A model generated the notes under the pieces. The model was not told where the DNA came from, searched no databases, and was given only the letters and a program-made list of their open reading frames with translations. A stretch of 64,000 nucleotides of DNA from positions 67,714-131,713 of the forward strand of contig NZ_FPBP01000002.1 of NCBI RefSeq assembly GCF_900116705.1, in the 5' to 3' direction. Position numbers and translations under genes: made by a program. The DNA comes from Halomonas korlensis (GTDB taxonomy: Bacteria > Pseudomonadota > Gammaproteobacteria > Pseudomonadales > Halomonadaceae). Positions 21,972 to 30,587 of this stretch are shown in pieces. How positions within the stretch are numbered: position 1 is the stretch's first letter; every line of letters begins with the position of its first letter.

Positions 21972-22487
21972 TGGACTCAAAGGCCGTCGCTTGCCGCGAC
22001 AGCCTTGGGTGCAGCCCCTTGGCTCTTCACCCACTCTCCGGCTCATAATTGCGCATTATTCACAAGAACGAATTTAGACATCAAGCAGAAGGATATGGCT
22101 CATTACTAACGACATCAGGCGTTTTCCACACATTCTGTGGATAACCCTGTTCACAACCACTCGAAAAGGTCCTCGAATCGCCATGAACAGCGGGGGTCGC
22201 TTAGATTGGTCAAAATTTGACCTAGAATAACTTATTGATTTACAAAGTATTTTTACAAAACCCAGCAACCACGCGGAGTTGCGCGCGACATGTGCGTAGT
22301 GAACGAACCAGGCCGGGACAAGTGGACAAGTCTGGGAGATGTCAAGCCAAAATTGGCGAAAAACAGCCGGGAGATCCACATCGGCAGCCAGCAAATTAGG
22401 GCATCGGTAAAGCGCACAAACGCAGAAATCGCCTAGTCGGCGCCATCGTGCGTGATCGCGAAGAAAAGCGGGGCAGTGAAGTGAAAG
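21972..22487. other. Gene-free, AT-richer intergenic region
   Basis: About 515 bp between the dehydrogenase and tRNA-Glu hold no supported gene. A 106-codon minus-strand frame (22074-22394) has no family resemblance and no ribosome site. One perfect DnaA-box-like TGTGGATAA occurs at 22136-22144 next to TTTTCCACA (22122-22130). Nothing else recognisable is present. Confidence 0.6.
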
Positions 22488-22563
22488 TGGCGTCCCATAG
22501 GGGGTTCGAACCCCTGTTACCGCCGTGAAAGGGCGGTGTCCTGGACCACTAGACGAATGGGAC
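22488..22563 (-). tRNA. tRNA-Glu (anticodon TTC)
   Basis: A 76-base cloverleaf on the minus strand. It has acceptor GTCCCAT/ATGGGAC, anticodon stem CCGCC/GGCGG around CTTTCAC (anticodon TTC), T-arm CAGGGGTTCGAACCCCTA, discriminator G and an encoded CCA. It is very close to E. coli tRNA-Glu. It lies downstream of tRNA-Ala and gltX on the same strand. Confidence 0.97.
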
Positions 22564-22586
22564 GCAGTCGTAACGAAAGCGAGGCT

Positions 22587-22662
22587 TGGTGGAGCCTAGC
22601 GGGATCGAACCGCTGACCTCAACACTGCCAGTGTTGCGCTCTCCCAGCTGAGCTAAGGCCCC
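22587..22662 (-). tRNA. tRNA-Ala (anticodon GGC)
   Basis: A 76-base cloverleaf on the minus strand. It has acceptor GGGGCCT/AGGCTCC with one G-U pair, D-arm TTAGCTCAGCTGGGAGAGC, anticodon stem AACAC/GTGTT around TGGCA, T-arm CAGCGGTTCGATCCCGCT and an encoded CCA. Twenty-three bases separate it from tRNA-Glu, consistent with one precursor. Confidence 0.97.
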
Positions 22663-22682
22663 AAACATTTCATACGCTTCCT

Positions 22683-22719
22683 GAAGACGAGGCGTAGGTT
22701 ACTGATAACCCCCGTCTTC
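22683..22719 (-). terminator. Cruciform-like hairpin after gltX
   Basis: Arms GAAGACG (22683-22689) and CGTCTTC (22713-22719) enclose an inner hairpin GGTTA-ctga-TAACC. It lies between the gltX stop and tRNA-Ala. It may terminate gltX, or mark an RNase processing site in a gltX-tRNA transcript. Confidence 0.45.
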
Positions 22720-22729
22720 GTCAACCTCT

Positions 22730-24208
22730 CTAGAGTTCCCGGTATTCTTTCTCGAAGCGCTTGGCCTGCTTCTTGGAGACACCACCCAGCACCTCGATGG
22801 CGTGTCGCAGACGCGCACGAGTCATGTCAGAACCCAGGATAGCCATGGCGTCCATGACCGAGGTGCTCGATGAAGCACCGGTAATCGCGACGAAGACCGG
22901 GGCCAGGAACGCCTTCATCTTGAGGTCGAAATGAGCCGCCAGCAGTTTGACTTCAGTCAGCAGTGTCTCCTTGTCCCAGGATGGCAGGATTTCGAAACGC
23001 CACACCAGAAACTGTAACAGCTTGAGCAATGTTTCAGGATCCAACTGGATATCTGAAAAGCTGTCTTTATCGATATCCGGCAGCCCGGCAAAGAAGTGGC
23101 CGGCCAGCGGCAACACGTCCGACAGAGTTTCGACTCGGGGACGCACCTCGGGAAGTATCCTGCTCACATACTCTTTATTGAATGCCCATTCCATCAGGGC
23201 CTTGAGCAAGTCATGATCGTCGAGATCCTCACGAATATACACACCGTTTAGCCAGGTAAGCTTTTCCAGATCGAATACTGGCCCACCAAGCGACACCCGC
23301 TGAATATCAAAATCAGCCATCATCTCATCGAGACTGAATTTCTCACGCTCATCGGGCATCGACCAGCCCATGCGCCCCAGGTAGTTGATCACCGCCTGGG
23401 GCAAGTAACCCATGCGCCGGTAATAATTGATGGAGGTCGGATTCTTGCGCTTTGAGAGCTTCGATTTATCGGGGTTGCGAAGCAGCGGCATATGGCAAAG
23501 CACCGGCATCTGCCAGCCGAAATAGTCGTAGAGCAACTGGTGCTTTGGCGCCGAGTTGATCCATTCCTCTCCACGCAGCACATGGGTAATACCCATGAGA
23601 TGGTCATCGATTACGTTCGCCAGGTGATAGGTCGGCATGCCATCCGATTTGAGCAATATCTGGGCATCGACCTGGCCCCACTCCACCTCGATCGGGCCGC
23701 GCAACATGTCATCGATGACACAGGTCCCGTCGCTGGGCACCTTCATGCGTACTACAAAAGGCCAGCCCTGCTGTTCGCGGCGAGCGGCCTCGTCGGTGGG
23801 CAGCGCCAGGTCAGCAGGCTTGAGCGCCAGATGCATGCCGGCCGATTTGCGCGCTTCGCGCAGCTCATCGAGTTCTTCCGCGGTTCGATAACACTTGAAG
23901 GCATGCCCCGAGTCGATCAACTGCTGGGCATATTTTGCATAGATATCGCCCCGCTCGCTCTGACGATAAGGGCCATGAGGGCCGCCCACATCAGGCCCCT
24001 CATCCCATTCCAGGCCTAACCAGCGCAGCGAATCGAAAATCATCTGCTCGGACTCGGGTGTCGAACGCACCCGATCAGTATCCTCGATTCGCAGGATGAA
24101 CTGACCGCCAAACTGGCGAGCGAAGCACAGATTGAACAAGGCGATATAGGCGGTCCCCACATGGGGGTCGCCGGTGGGTGACGGCGCGATACGCGTGCGT
24201 ACTCTCAT
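22730..24208 (-). CDS. gltX: Glutamyl-tRNA synthetase
   Basis: This class I synthetase charges tRNA-Glu. The 492-residue protein starts [21 protein letters not shown] (HIGH-type motif at about 15-18) and has the KMSKS-type loop KLSKR at 250-254. The glutamate-binding region LRIEDTDR is intact. The C-terminal anticodon-binding domain is all-helical. The cysteine zinc site seen in E. coli GluRS near residue 100 is not evident here (only one Cys, in FKCYRTAEE). It sits directly upstream of tRNA-Ala and its own substrate tRNA-Glu on the same strand. Whether it charges only tRNA-Glu depends on whether glnS exists elsewhere. Confidence 0.96.
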   Translation of the reverse strand: MRVRTRIAPSPTGDPHVGTAYIALFNLCFARQFGGQFILRIEDTDRVRSTPESEQMIFDSLRWLGLEWDEGPDVGGPHGPYRQSERGDIYAKYAQQLIDSGHAFKCYRTAEELDELREARKSAGMHLALKPADLALPTDEAARREQQGWPFVVRMKVPSDGTCVIDDMLRGPIEVEWGQVDAQILLKSDGMPTYHLANVIDDHLMGITHVLRGEEWINSAPKHQLLYDYFGWQMPVLCHMPLLRNPDKSKLSKRKNPTSINYYRRMGYLPQAVINYLGRMGWSMPDEREKFSLDEMMADFDIQRVSLGGPVFDLEKLTWLNGVYIREDLDDHDLLKALMEWAFNKEYVSRILPEVRPRVETLSDVLPLAGHFFAGLPDIDKDSFSDIQLDPETLLKLLQFLVWRFEILPSWDKETLLTEVKLLAAHFDLKMKAFLAPVFVAITGASSSTSVMDAMAILGSDMTRARLRHAIEVLGGVSKKQAKRFEKEYREL

Positions 24209-24351
24209 GTCGTTCTGATCCTGTCGGCAAGAAGGGTTTGGCAGCGATTATACGCACCTGGGAGGAACCAAGCAGCCGCACGGACAGGGAATCATTCGGC
24301 TGGTTCGTGGTCGATGCCTCGTGAAAGTTACTAATTTCTCCAAGGAATCTC

Positions 24352-25091
24352 ATGCTGACCCGACTTCCCGATGGCTTTTCCGCCTTGGTTCTTGGTGCCT
24401 CCGGCGGTATCGGCCGAGCCGTGATTGATGCCTTGTTGGCAAGCGAGCGACCCGGCCGCGTCATGGTGTCAGCCGCCAGGAAACCTCACATCCCGATCCC
24501 CGCTTCGAATCGCTAGTGCTTGATATCAGCCAAACCGACGGGCTGACGACACTCCAGCAACACGTCCAAGATCGCCCTTTGCATTTTGTATTCAACGCTA
24601 TCGGTATGCTCCACGATGCCGCGTCAGGCATTGCTCCCGAAAAAAAACTCACCGACCTCGACGCCGAGGCCATGACGCGCCTCTTCCACATCAACGCGAT
24701 CACCCCTGCCCTGCTGCTCAAGTCGCTTGAAGGCAATTTCAAGGGCCGACATCAGGCCCTGTTCGCTAGCCTTTCCGCGCGAGTAGGGTCCATCGGCGAT
24801 AACCGGCTCGGAGGCTGGTACGCCTACCGCGCCAGCAAGGCCGCTCATAACATGCTGATGAAGACCGCCGCTGTAGAACTGCGCCGCCTGAATCCCGAGA
24901 TGGTGGTTGTCTGCTTGCATCCGGGCACTACGAATACTGCCCTTTCCCTGCCCTTCCAGGAACGAGTGCCCGAAGGAAAGCTGTTTACCCCAGCCTTCGT
25001 AGCGGAACGGCTATTGGCGGTGCTCGATGAGCTACCCCAGCGGGAGAGCGGGCTCTTTGTGGACTGGGCGGGAGAACCAGTGCCCTGGTGA
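24352..25091 (+). pseudogene. Short-chain dehydrogenase (C-factor-like) disrupted by a -1 frameshift
   Basis: Two frames together make one short-chain dehydrogenase of about 245 residues. The first, from ATG 24352 (AAGGAA 6 bases upstream), gives the NAD(P) motif GASGGIGRA and runs into TAG after 54 codons. The second carries on with VSRQETSHPDPRFESLVLDIS, the NAIG motif and the catalytic Tyr-Lys of YAYRASK. The best join is around GTGTCAGCC near 24468. One missing base (GTGGTCAGC to GTGTCAGC) would restore the frame. It may be a real pseudogene, a recent mutation or a sequencing error. Without repair the second half could start only at GTG 24516 and would lack the cofactor site. Confidence 0.7.
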
Positions 25092-25232
25092 AGAAACGCA
25101 ACGGCCCTGGATGTTCAAGAGAAGGGAACCTGAGCTGGCCCCAAGGAAAAACAGCGTTTATGCGCGGTATTGCACAGTCATCGCTGATCGCTGATCATCA
25201 TCACTCGCATTAAACATCGACAGGATGGAGAA

Positions 25233-25823
25233 ATGGATTCTTTAGGCCCTCGTATCAAAGCGCTACGATTGGAGGCTAAGCTCAACAAGGCGGCTCTGGC
25301 ACGCAGGGTTGGCGTATCCGATGTCACTATCTCCTATTGGGAATCGGGTGCCATCAGGCAAATCGGCCATGAGCGTCTGGTTGCACTGGCGCAGGCATTG
25401 GGATGCCCCTTGTCACGTCTGATAGAGGGCGATCAAAAGCATCTGGCGGCCCCGCTTTACTTGCGTCGGCGCCCGCCAGCACCCTGGCAGGACCCGGCTG
25501 CCAAGCCGATCGAGCTGCCCTTCGAGCTCGTACCCGCGCAGCGATGGGAGGGAAGTTGCTACCTGGTGACACCGGCGCCGGGCGAAAGCTTCGATTTTCT
25601 GCAAGAGGGTGATCTTGTCGCCGTCGCCCCCACGGAGGTGTTTCGGCAATCTGGTCTTTACCTCATCGAAATGGGCGGCAAGCATCTGGTTCGCCAGGTC
25701 AGAGAAGATAGCCGCGGGGAACTTGAGTTCGTGAGTGAGCACGAAGCCGAGGTCACGCCTTTTTCGCAGGACTGCCGCCTGCTGGGCAAGCTCGTGGCTC
25801 GCTGGCAAGCACGCCCGTTATGA
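25233..25823 (+). CDS. XRE-family regulator with degenerate S24 (LexA-like) C-terminal domain
   Basis: The 196-residue protein has an N-terminal helix-turn-helix at about 6-65 (LNKAALARRVGVSDVTISYWESG). Its C-terminal region (about 108-190) follows the LexA/CI fold pattern, with FLQEGDLVAVAPTEVFRQSGLYLIEM. The usual Ser-Met cleavage/catalytic segment is not recognisable and the expected lysine position is occupied differently (EMGGKHLVRQV), so autoproteolysis is doubtful. It probably works as a dimeric repressor with a sensing role. The start ATG has AGGATGGAGAA upstream. No phage or damage genes adjoin it, although a YedK-type SOS-associated protein is encoded about 1.1 kb away. Targets unknown. 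Confidence 0.75.
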   Translation: MDSLGPRIKALRLEAKLNKAALARRVGVSDVTISYWESGAIRQIGHERLVALAQALGCPLSRLIEGDQKHLAAPLYLRRRPPAPWQDPAAKPIELPFELVPAQRWEGSCYLVTPAPGESFDFLQEGDLVAVAPTEVFRQSGLYLIEMGGKHLVRQVREDSRGELEFVSEHEAEVTPFSQDCRLLGKLVARWQARPL

Positions 25824-25830
25824 AGGTTCG

Positions 25831-26436
25831 TCATTCCTCCATCTCTACCACATTCACCTGATCATGAGTGCGTCTCGGCTCATCGCCCACCATGAAGCGT
25901 TGCGCGTAGCTTGCCACCTTACCCAGACCATGCCGCGAGGTGCTGACCAGCGGTCCGCTCAAGTGTTCGCCCTGCTCGCCGATTCGTTCACGTACCGACC
26001 TGGGTTGTACGGCCGCTTCGCTTAGCTGCACGCTGATACGGTACTCCCCGTCGGCCAAGCCACTGCCCGGCCCAAAAGGCCCGGCAGAAAAGTTTCCCTC
26101 GCCCATGTCGGTACGAGAGCGCCAGCGTACTCCGCTGAGTTCGCGTTCTACGATGACCTCAAGCTGGGCGCTCGGGGGAAGGTTGCTCTCGCCTTCTACC
26201 ATCAAGCGACGATCCTCGAGAAGCACCGCCGTGAAGTCGATTTCTACCGGCGACTGCATTGGCTCTAACTCTTCTGAATCAACTTCTGGGCTCTCGGCCA
26301 TCGTCTCGCTGCTACGGGTGACTTGCGATGCCTCATCCGGCCCGGACGAGCGAGTCTCGCCATTATCTCCTCCACTGCAGGCGGTAACCAAGGTGGCCAG
26401 CAGCAGGATACCCATTCGTCGATACCATGCCGTCAT
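25831..26436 (-). CDS. Hypothetical lipoprotein
   Basis: The product is about 201 residues and I do not recognise its family. It has a type II signal peptide ending in the lipobox LVTAC, with lipidated Cys20. An acidic Ser/Glu-rich linker follows (about 22-60). The next part is a beta-rich segment with RLMVEGESNLPPSAQLEVIVER and DGEYRISVQLSEAAVQP, which reads like an immunoglobulin-type or carrier-like periplasmic domain. The start is ATG 26436, with GAGGG 7 bases upstream; an upstream ATG at 26466 is less likely. It is convergent with the XRE regulator, with an 8-bp gap. It is probably anchored in the outer or inner membrane facing the periplasm. Confidence 0.7.
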   Translation of the reverse strand: MTAWYRRMGILLLATLVTACSGGDNGETRSSGPDEASQVTRSSETMAESPEVDSEELEPMQSPVEIDFTAVLLEDRRLMVEGESNLPPSAQLEVIVERELSGVRWRSRTDMGEGNFSAGPFGPGSGLADGEYRISVQLSEAAVQPRSVRERIGEQGEHLSGPLVSTSRHGLGKVASYAQRFMVGDEPRRTHDQVNVVEMEE

Positions 26437-26511
26437 ACAGGCCCTCGCATTGGATAGATGAGGCATTAGCCTATCATCGCTTCGGGCGCGGCGTCCTGCA
26501 CAGTCAACGGC

Positions 26512-26832
26512 TCAGCCTTCTGCACATTCCCGACAAAGCGTCGTATAGGGCAAGGCTTCCAGCCGTGCCGGGGCGATTGGCTCTTCGCATACCTCGCAGG
26601 TTTCGCCCTCCCCCGCATCGATGCGCTCAAGTGCATGCAGTACCTGGCGCAACTCGTCTTCCGCCTCTTTCTCCAGTGAATCAACCACATCATCATTCTG
26701 GATTTCGACGGCCTGCTCCTCCATATCCTTATCCAGTGGGCCACCCTTGCGTTGCTTATGCGCCCGATAACGATCAAGCCTTTCCATCAGGTCATATCGC
26801 ATGTTTTCCAGTACCAACTTTCGATCCGCCAT
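26512..26832 (-). CDS. TraR/DksA-type C4 zinc-finger protein, short form
   Basis: The 106-residue protein is a short relative of DksA. The N-terminal helical part (about 1-60) contains the acidic pair DDVVDSLEKEAEDE at the expected coiled-coil tip. A C-terminal zinc finger follows: C-x2-C-x17-C-x2-C in CEVCEEPIAP...LCRECAEG. DksA proteins enter the RNA polymerase secondary channel and modulate initiation, often with ppGpp. At 106 residues against about 150, this is probably a paralog rather than the main DksA. The ATG of MADRKLVLEN is preceded by GAGGTGG; an upstream extension to 26955 is not supported. Confidence 0.8.
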   Translation of the reverse strand: MADRKLVLENMRYDLMERLDRYRAHKQRKGGPLDKDMEEQAVEIQNDDVVDSLEKEAEDELRQVLHALERIDAGEGETCEVCEEPIAPARLEALPYTTLCRECAEG

Positions 26833-26923
26833 GACACCACCTCGTTGACATCCCATTATTGAAGGACCGGCATTGTCAGGCCAGCCTGTTAACACACCAC
26901 AGCCGACGCGAAAACTTCTGCCC

Positions 26924-27580
26924 TCACGCTGGATTGATAAGCCCGGCGTCTTCATCGTTGCCTGGCCGATTGACCCGTATGCTCACTGGCCAACAGGTGA
27001 TCAGCTTGGCATCCAGATGACGCACTATCTGGCGTAGCGCCTCGCGGTCGGTCAAGTGCGGATCGAGCCAGGGGCCAAGGCTCCCGGCGTCCAGCGCTAA
27101 CGGCATGCGCGAGTGGATCTCCTTGGCCGCCCCGCGCGCAGGTTCGGTGATGATCGCGCAGCCTCGCGTACCATCCGCTCGCTCGGTCCATATACCCGCC
27201 AGCCAGACCGGTTCGCGATCCTCACGACACAAGAAATAAGGCTGTTTTTTCCCACCCACCGCCAGCCACTCATACCAGCCATCCGCCGGAATGAGGCAGC
27301 GATGATGGGCGAAGGCGCCACGGAAATAATTCGAGCTCGCCACTTTCTCGACCGTGGCGTTGATCGGCTGGGGCGCCTTCTCTCCCGCCCAGTAAGGCTT
27401 GAACCCCCACCACATCTCTTCCATGACCAACGAAGCATCACCCTCCGGTCGATGCACCACGGCAATGAAGGTGCCCGGCGCCACGTTGTAGCGCGGTTTC
27501 AACTGCCGCACCTGTAGCGGTAAGCCCAAGGCCTGAGAAAGCTGGGAGCCTGTACTAAAGAGGGCGAAACGACCGCACAT
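26924..27580 (-). CDS. SRAP-domain (YedK/HMCES-like) abasic-site protein
   Basis: SRAP proteins form a stable covalent link with abasic sites in single-stranded DNA through Cys2 and shield them during replication. The 218-residue protein begins MCGRFALF, so Cys2 is present after Met removal. The other conserved motifs are RYNVAP (with Asn), WGFKPYW, NATVEKV (active-site Asn and Glu), HRCLIPADGWYEW and the terminal IHSRMPLAL (active-site His). The size equals E. coli YedK. It is transcribed separately from the DksA-like gene, with about 90 bp between. SOS control is suggested by the family's distribution, but I saw no clear LexA box. Confidence 0.92.
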   Translation of the reverse strand: MCGRFALFSTGSQLSQALGLPLQVRQLKPRYNVAPGTFIAVVHRPEGDASLVMEEMWWGFKPYWAGEKAPQPINATVEKVASSNYFRGAFAHHRCLIPADGWYEWLAVGGKKQPYFLCREDREPVWLAGIWTERADGTRGCAIITEPARGAAKEIHSRMPLALDAGSLGPWLDPHLTDREALRQIVRHLDAKLITCWPVSIRVNRPGNDEDAGLINPA

Positions 27581-27770
27581 GGCGCTGACCTCGAATGCAT
27601 GAGATACAAGGCTCTCGATTCAGGAAGCGTGGTCGCTTTCGTCACCCGTGGCAAGGAACGCTGCCCATCGGCAACCTTCTCTCGTAGCCTTGTCTCACTA
27701 CCGCCATCATGGGCACCGATAGCCGCCGGCTGCTAGAATACCGGCCTTTCACACAACCCCTGTGAGACTC

Positions 27771-28766
27771 ATGCTCGTGCTCGACCGCACCTTTTCTGTA
27801 GCCCCCATGATGGACTGGACCACACGCGACTACCGCGCGCTCGCCAGGACCCTGACCCGGCGTGCGCTGCTGTATACCGAAATGGTAACGACGGGCGCCA
27901 TCCTGCACGGGCGTCCTCGCGAGCGTTTTCTGGGATATAGCGACGTGGAACATCCCTTGGCATTGCAGTTGGGGGGGAGTGACCCCGGCGAACTCGCCGA
28001 GTGCGCGGCCATCGCCGAGACGTGGGGCTATGATGAGGTCAATCTCAACGTGGGCTGCCCTAGCGATCGGGTACAGAACAACCTGATCGGCGCCTGTCTG
28101 ATGGCCCACCCGGACAAGGTCGCCGCTGCAGTGCGTGCCATGCGCGAGGCGGTCTCGATCCCGGTCACCGTGAAATGCCGTATCGGCATCGATGCCCAGG
28201 ATGAGGATAAGGATCTCGAGCACTTCATTGCTACGGTGGCGGATGCCGGCTGCCAGGTCTTTATCTTGCATGCCCGCAAGGCCTGGCTCGAGGGGTTATC
28301 ACCCAAGCAGAACCGCGACGTCCCCCCGCTCAACTATGGACGCGTGCACCGCTTGAAGGCGAACCGTCCCGAGTTGCATATCGGTATCAACGGCGGCATC
28401 ACCACGCTGGAAACCTGTCGCGAACAACTCGATCATGTCGACAGTGTCATGGTCGGGCGAGAAGCCTACCAGAACCCATGGTTGCTGGCCGGCGTGGATG
28501 AGGCATTCTTCGGCGCACACGGTCCAGCAAGCAGTCGTCACGCCGCGGCGGTCGCCTTTCGGCCTTATATCGCGCGCCGCCTCGAGGAAGGCGCCAAGCT
28601 CAATCACGTCACCCGCCACCTGCTGGGTCTGTTTCAAGGCCAGCCCGGCGGGCGCCGCTTTCGCCGTCATCTTTCGGAGAATGCGCACCGAAGCGGGGCC
28701 GGACTTACGGTTTTCGACGATGCCCTGGCACTGGTCCCGCAGCGCGAGGCTGCGTTGGTCGATTGA
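27771..28766 (+). CDS. dusA: tRNA-dihydrouridine synthase A
   Basis: DusA reduces specific uridines in the tRNA D-loop using FMN and NADPH. The TIM-barrel domain begins SVAPMMDWTTRDYR. The catalytic cysteine is Cys96 in NLNVGCPSDRVQ. The FMN-phosphate region lies in HIGINGGITT and MVGREAYQNPW. The DusA subgroup is indicated by the close match of these motifs and by the length (about 331 residues). The start could be ATG 27771 or the in-frame GTG 27762; neither has a strong ribosome site. A -10-like TAGAAT lies near 27735. It is convergent with the desuccinylase-like gene, the two ends being 13 bp apart. Confidence 0.93.
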   Translation: MLVLDRTFSVAPMMDWTTRDYRALARTLTRRALLYTEMVTTGAILHGRPRERFLGYSDVEHPLALQLGGSDPGELAECAAIAETWGYDEVNLNVGCPSDRVQNNLIGACLMAHPDKVAAAVRAMREAVSIPVTVKCRIGIDAQDEDKDLEHFIATVADAGCQVFILHARKAWLEGLSPKQNRDVPPLNYGRVHRLKANRPELHIGINGGITTLETCREQLDHVDSVMVGREAYQNPWLLAGVDEAFFGAHGPASSRHAAAVAFRPYIARRLEEGAKLNHVTRHLLGLFQGQPGGRRFRRHLSENAHRSGAGLTVFDDALALVPQREAALVD

Positions 28767-28770
28767 ATCG

Positions 28771-28794
28771 GATTCGCCGTCAGTAGAGCGAATC
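28771..28794. terminator. Hairpin at the dusA/desuccinylase-like junction
   Basis: Arms GATTCGC and GCGAATC with a 10-base loop lie just after dusA and overlap the stop codon of the convergent gene. There is no T-run, so it is only a candidate terminator. Confidence 0.35.
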
Positions 28795-29811
28795 TGGCGG
28801 TGGCTCTAGGCTCGAGTGGAAGCTTTCCACCGCATTCTCCGCTTCCTCGATGGCATCGAAACGAGCGATATGAAACAACGCCTCGCCTTCATTAGCCAGT
28901 GGCAAGCGGCTCATGCCAATGACGATTCCATCGGCCATGGACCTGACTTCACCCTCGGCATTGCCGAAGGGATCGGCCACCCGGCCCAGCAGTTCATGCT
29001 TGGCGACACGCGCCCCGAGACGCACCTGAGGCCGCATGATGCCGTCGATGGGGGCGCGTGCCCAGCTTGAACCGTTGGCAATCTCCGCTGGTGACGGGGG
29101 CCGGCGACGCTGCTCCCCCGAGAGCATGCCGAGCCGGCGCATCACCCGCAGGACACCGCGCACGCCCGGCGCAATCGCCCATTCATCGAAGCGCAATGCC
29201 TCGCCCGCCTCGTAGGTGAGCACAGGAATGCCCCGGTTCTGGGCATAGTGGCGCAAGCTGCCCTCGCGGAGTTCGGCGTTGAGAATTACCGGCGCGCCGA
29301 AGGCATTGGCCATGCGCTCGGTTTCGCCACCGGGAGTCAGCTGGGCGCGTATCTGCGGCAGGTTGGTGCGGTGTATCGCCCCGGTATGCAGGTCGATAAT
29401 ATGGCTGGCCTGATCAACGATCTGCTCCCGGAACAGTGCCGCCACCCGACCACCCAGCGACCCCGACTCACTGCCGGGGAAGCAGCGATTGAGATCGCGC
29501 CTGTCAGGCAGGTAACGACTGTGCTGAACGAAGCCGAAAACATTGACGATCGGCGAAGCGATAAGCGTCCCGCGCAGGCCCTGTAGCTGGCGTGAGCGAA
29601 GCAGGCGGCGCACGATCTCGACGCTGTTGATTTCATCTCCGTGTATGCCACCGCAGACCAGCAGCAGCGGCCCGGCCTGACGGCCGTGTACCACTTCTAC
29701 GGGGATATGGAGCGGGGCATGCGTATAAAGGCGCGCGACGGGCACATCGATCTGAATGCGACTACCGGGAGCCACCCGTACACCGGCGAGTTCAAACGAC
29801 GATCGTGCCAT
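28780..29811 (-). CDS. Succinylglutamate desuccinylase/aspartoacylase-family zinc hydrolase
   Basis: This is a carboxypeptidase-like zinc amidohydrolase of 343 residues. Zinc ligands His57 and Glu60 lie in GGIHGDEINS and a third, His142, in IIDLHTGAIH. The general base is likely the Glu of LTYEAGEAL. The C-terminal third is a beta-barrel-like lid typical of this family (RAPIDGIMRPQVRLGARVAKHELLGRVADPFG). It is not part of an ast operon, and relatives of this type act on various N-acyl amino acids or peptides, so the substrate is open. It is transcribed divergently from the TetR gene across a region containing a TACATTCATGAATGTA palindrome, which may control it too. Confidence 0.85.
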   Translation of the reverse strand: MARSSFELAGVRVAPGSRIQIDVPVARLYTHAPLHIPVEVVHGRQAGPLLLVCGGIHGDEINSVEIVRRLLRSRQLQGLRGTLIASPIVNVFGFVQHSRYLPDRRDLNRCFPGSESGSLGGRVAALFREQIVDQASHIIDLHTGAIHRTNLPQIRAQLTPGGETERMANAFGAPVILNAELREGSLRHYAQNRGIPVLTYEAGEALRFDEWAIAPGVRGVLRVMRRLGMLSGEQRRRPPSPAEIANGSSWARAPIDGIMRPQVRLGARVAKHELLGRVADPFGNAEGEVRSMADGIVIGMSRLPLANEGEALFHIARFDAIEEAENAVESFHSSLEPPPDSLY

Positions 29812-29891
29812 GCAGGAGCATCCTGTAACGAAACGGTGTTTTCAGCTCATTTTATACGCGTTATGCCCCTGCATGACGACCCTGTTATCCA

Positions 29892-29907
29892 TACATTCAT
29901 GAATGTA
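29892..29907. promoter_or_regulatory. Palindromic TetR-type operator between the desuccinylase-like and TetR genes
   Basis: TACATTCATGAATGTA is a perfect 16-bp palindrome 57 bp before the TetR start. On the minus strand a weak TTTACA/TAACAG pair with 16-bp spacing overlaps it, so it could repress the desuccinylase-like gene as well as the regulator. It resembles AcrR/TtgR operator sequences and shares its half-site with the adaptor operator at 35939-35966. Confidence 0.65.
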
Positions 29908-29963
29908 AATTACCGACCAATGAGGTAGAATAGCCTGAATTCTTGACTGGAGACTGTGCCTTA

Positions 29964-30587
29964 ATGGCCAGACGCACCAAGGCCGAGGCCGCCGCAACTC
30001 GCGAAGCCCTGCTGGACGCCGCCGAGGAAGTCTTTCTCGAGAAGGGCGTGGCCCGCACCTCCCTGGAACAGATCGCCCGCCACGCCGATATGACCCGCGG
30101 GGCCATTTACTGGCACTTCAAGAACAAGGCCGATCTCTTCCAGGCCATGCTTCAGCGCGTTCGTATGCCCTTTCAGGAGTTGGTCGAGGAGATTGGCGAT
30201 CCAGGTCTTGCCGGGCGCCCCCTCGAGGCGATCCGCCTGGCTTGCCTGAAGGGCTTCGAACGCCTCGAGCAGCCCCGCTACCGGCGCGTACATGCCATTC
30301 TTATCCACCACTGCGAGGTCTTTGGCGACATCGACCCGCTGACTATGCAGAACGAAATGGCCGAGGAGGCGTGCGGAGCGCTGATTGACTATTGCGGCTG
30401 TGCGGCACGCCTGGGCCACCTGCGCCCGGGACTCGACCCCGGGGTGGCCGGCGAGCTGCTGCAGGCGATGCTCGGCGGGCTCTTCCACGACTGGCTGCGC
30501 AACCACGAGCGGTTCTCGATCCTCGAGCGTGGCACCCTGCTGCTGGACGCCCAGCTGGAACTGATGCGCGCCCCGGCGTCAGGATGA
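29964..30587 (+). CDS. TetR-family repressor of the TtgR/AcrR type
   Basis: The product is about 207 residues. The N-terminal helix-turn-helix (about 5-60) reads RTKAEAAATREALLDAAEEVFLEKGVARTSLEQIARHADMTRGAIYWHFKNKADLF. This wording is characteristic of efflux regulators TtgR, AcrR and MexR-like TetR proteins. The C-terminal ligand-binding domain is all-helical and variable. It starts at ATG 29964; an upstream alternative at 29943 is less likely. The resistance-nodulation-division pump genes begin 0.9 kb away, and operator-like palindromes lie upstream of this gene and of the adaptor gene. It probably represses the pump until a hydrophobic ligand binds. It is convergent with the YqiJ-like gene, the ends overlapping 9 bp. 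Confidence 0.88.
   Translation: MARRTKAEAAATREALLDAAEEVFLEKGVARTSLEQIARHADMTRGAIYWHFKNKADLFQAMLQRVRMPFQELVEEIGDPGLAGRPLEAIRLACLKGFERLEQPRYRRVHAILIHHCEVFGDIDPLTMQNEMAEEACGALIDYCGCAARLGHLRPGLDPGVAGELLQAMLGGLFHDWLRNHERFSILERGTLLLDAQLELMRAPASG

Noticed and set aside
22122..22144. Chromosome replication origin
   Set aside because: Only one perfect DnaA box, no dnaA, dnaN, gyrB or rpmH nearby.
22074..22394. 106-codon minus-strand frame in the gap before tRNA-Glu
   Set aside because: No ribosome site, no domain, AT-rich intergenic composition.
25180..25205. ATCGCTG direct repeats before the XRE regulator gene as an operator
   Set aside because: Two short copies only, without clear symmetry or promoter overlap; too weak to claim.
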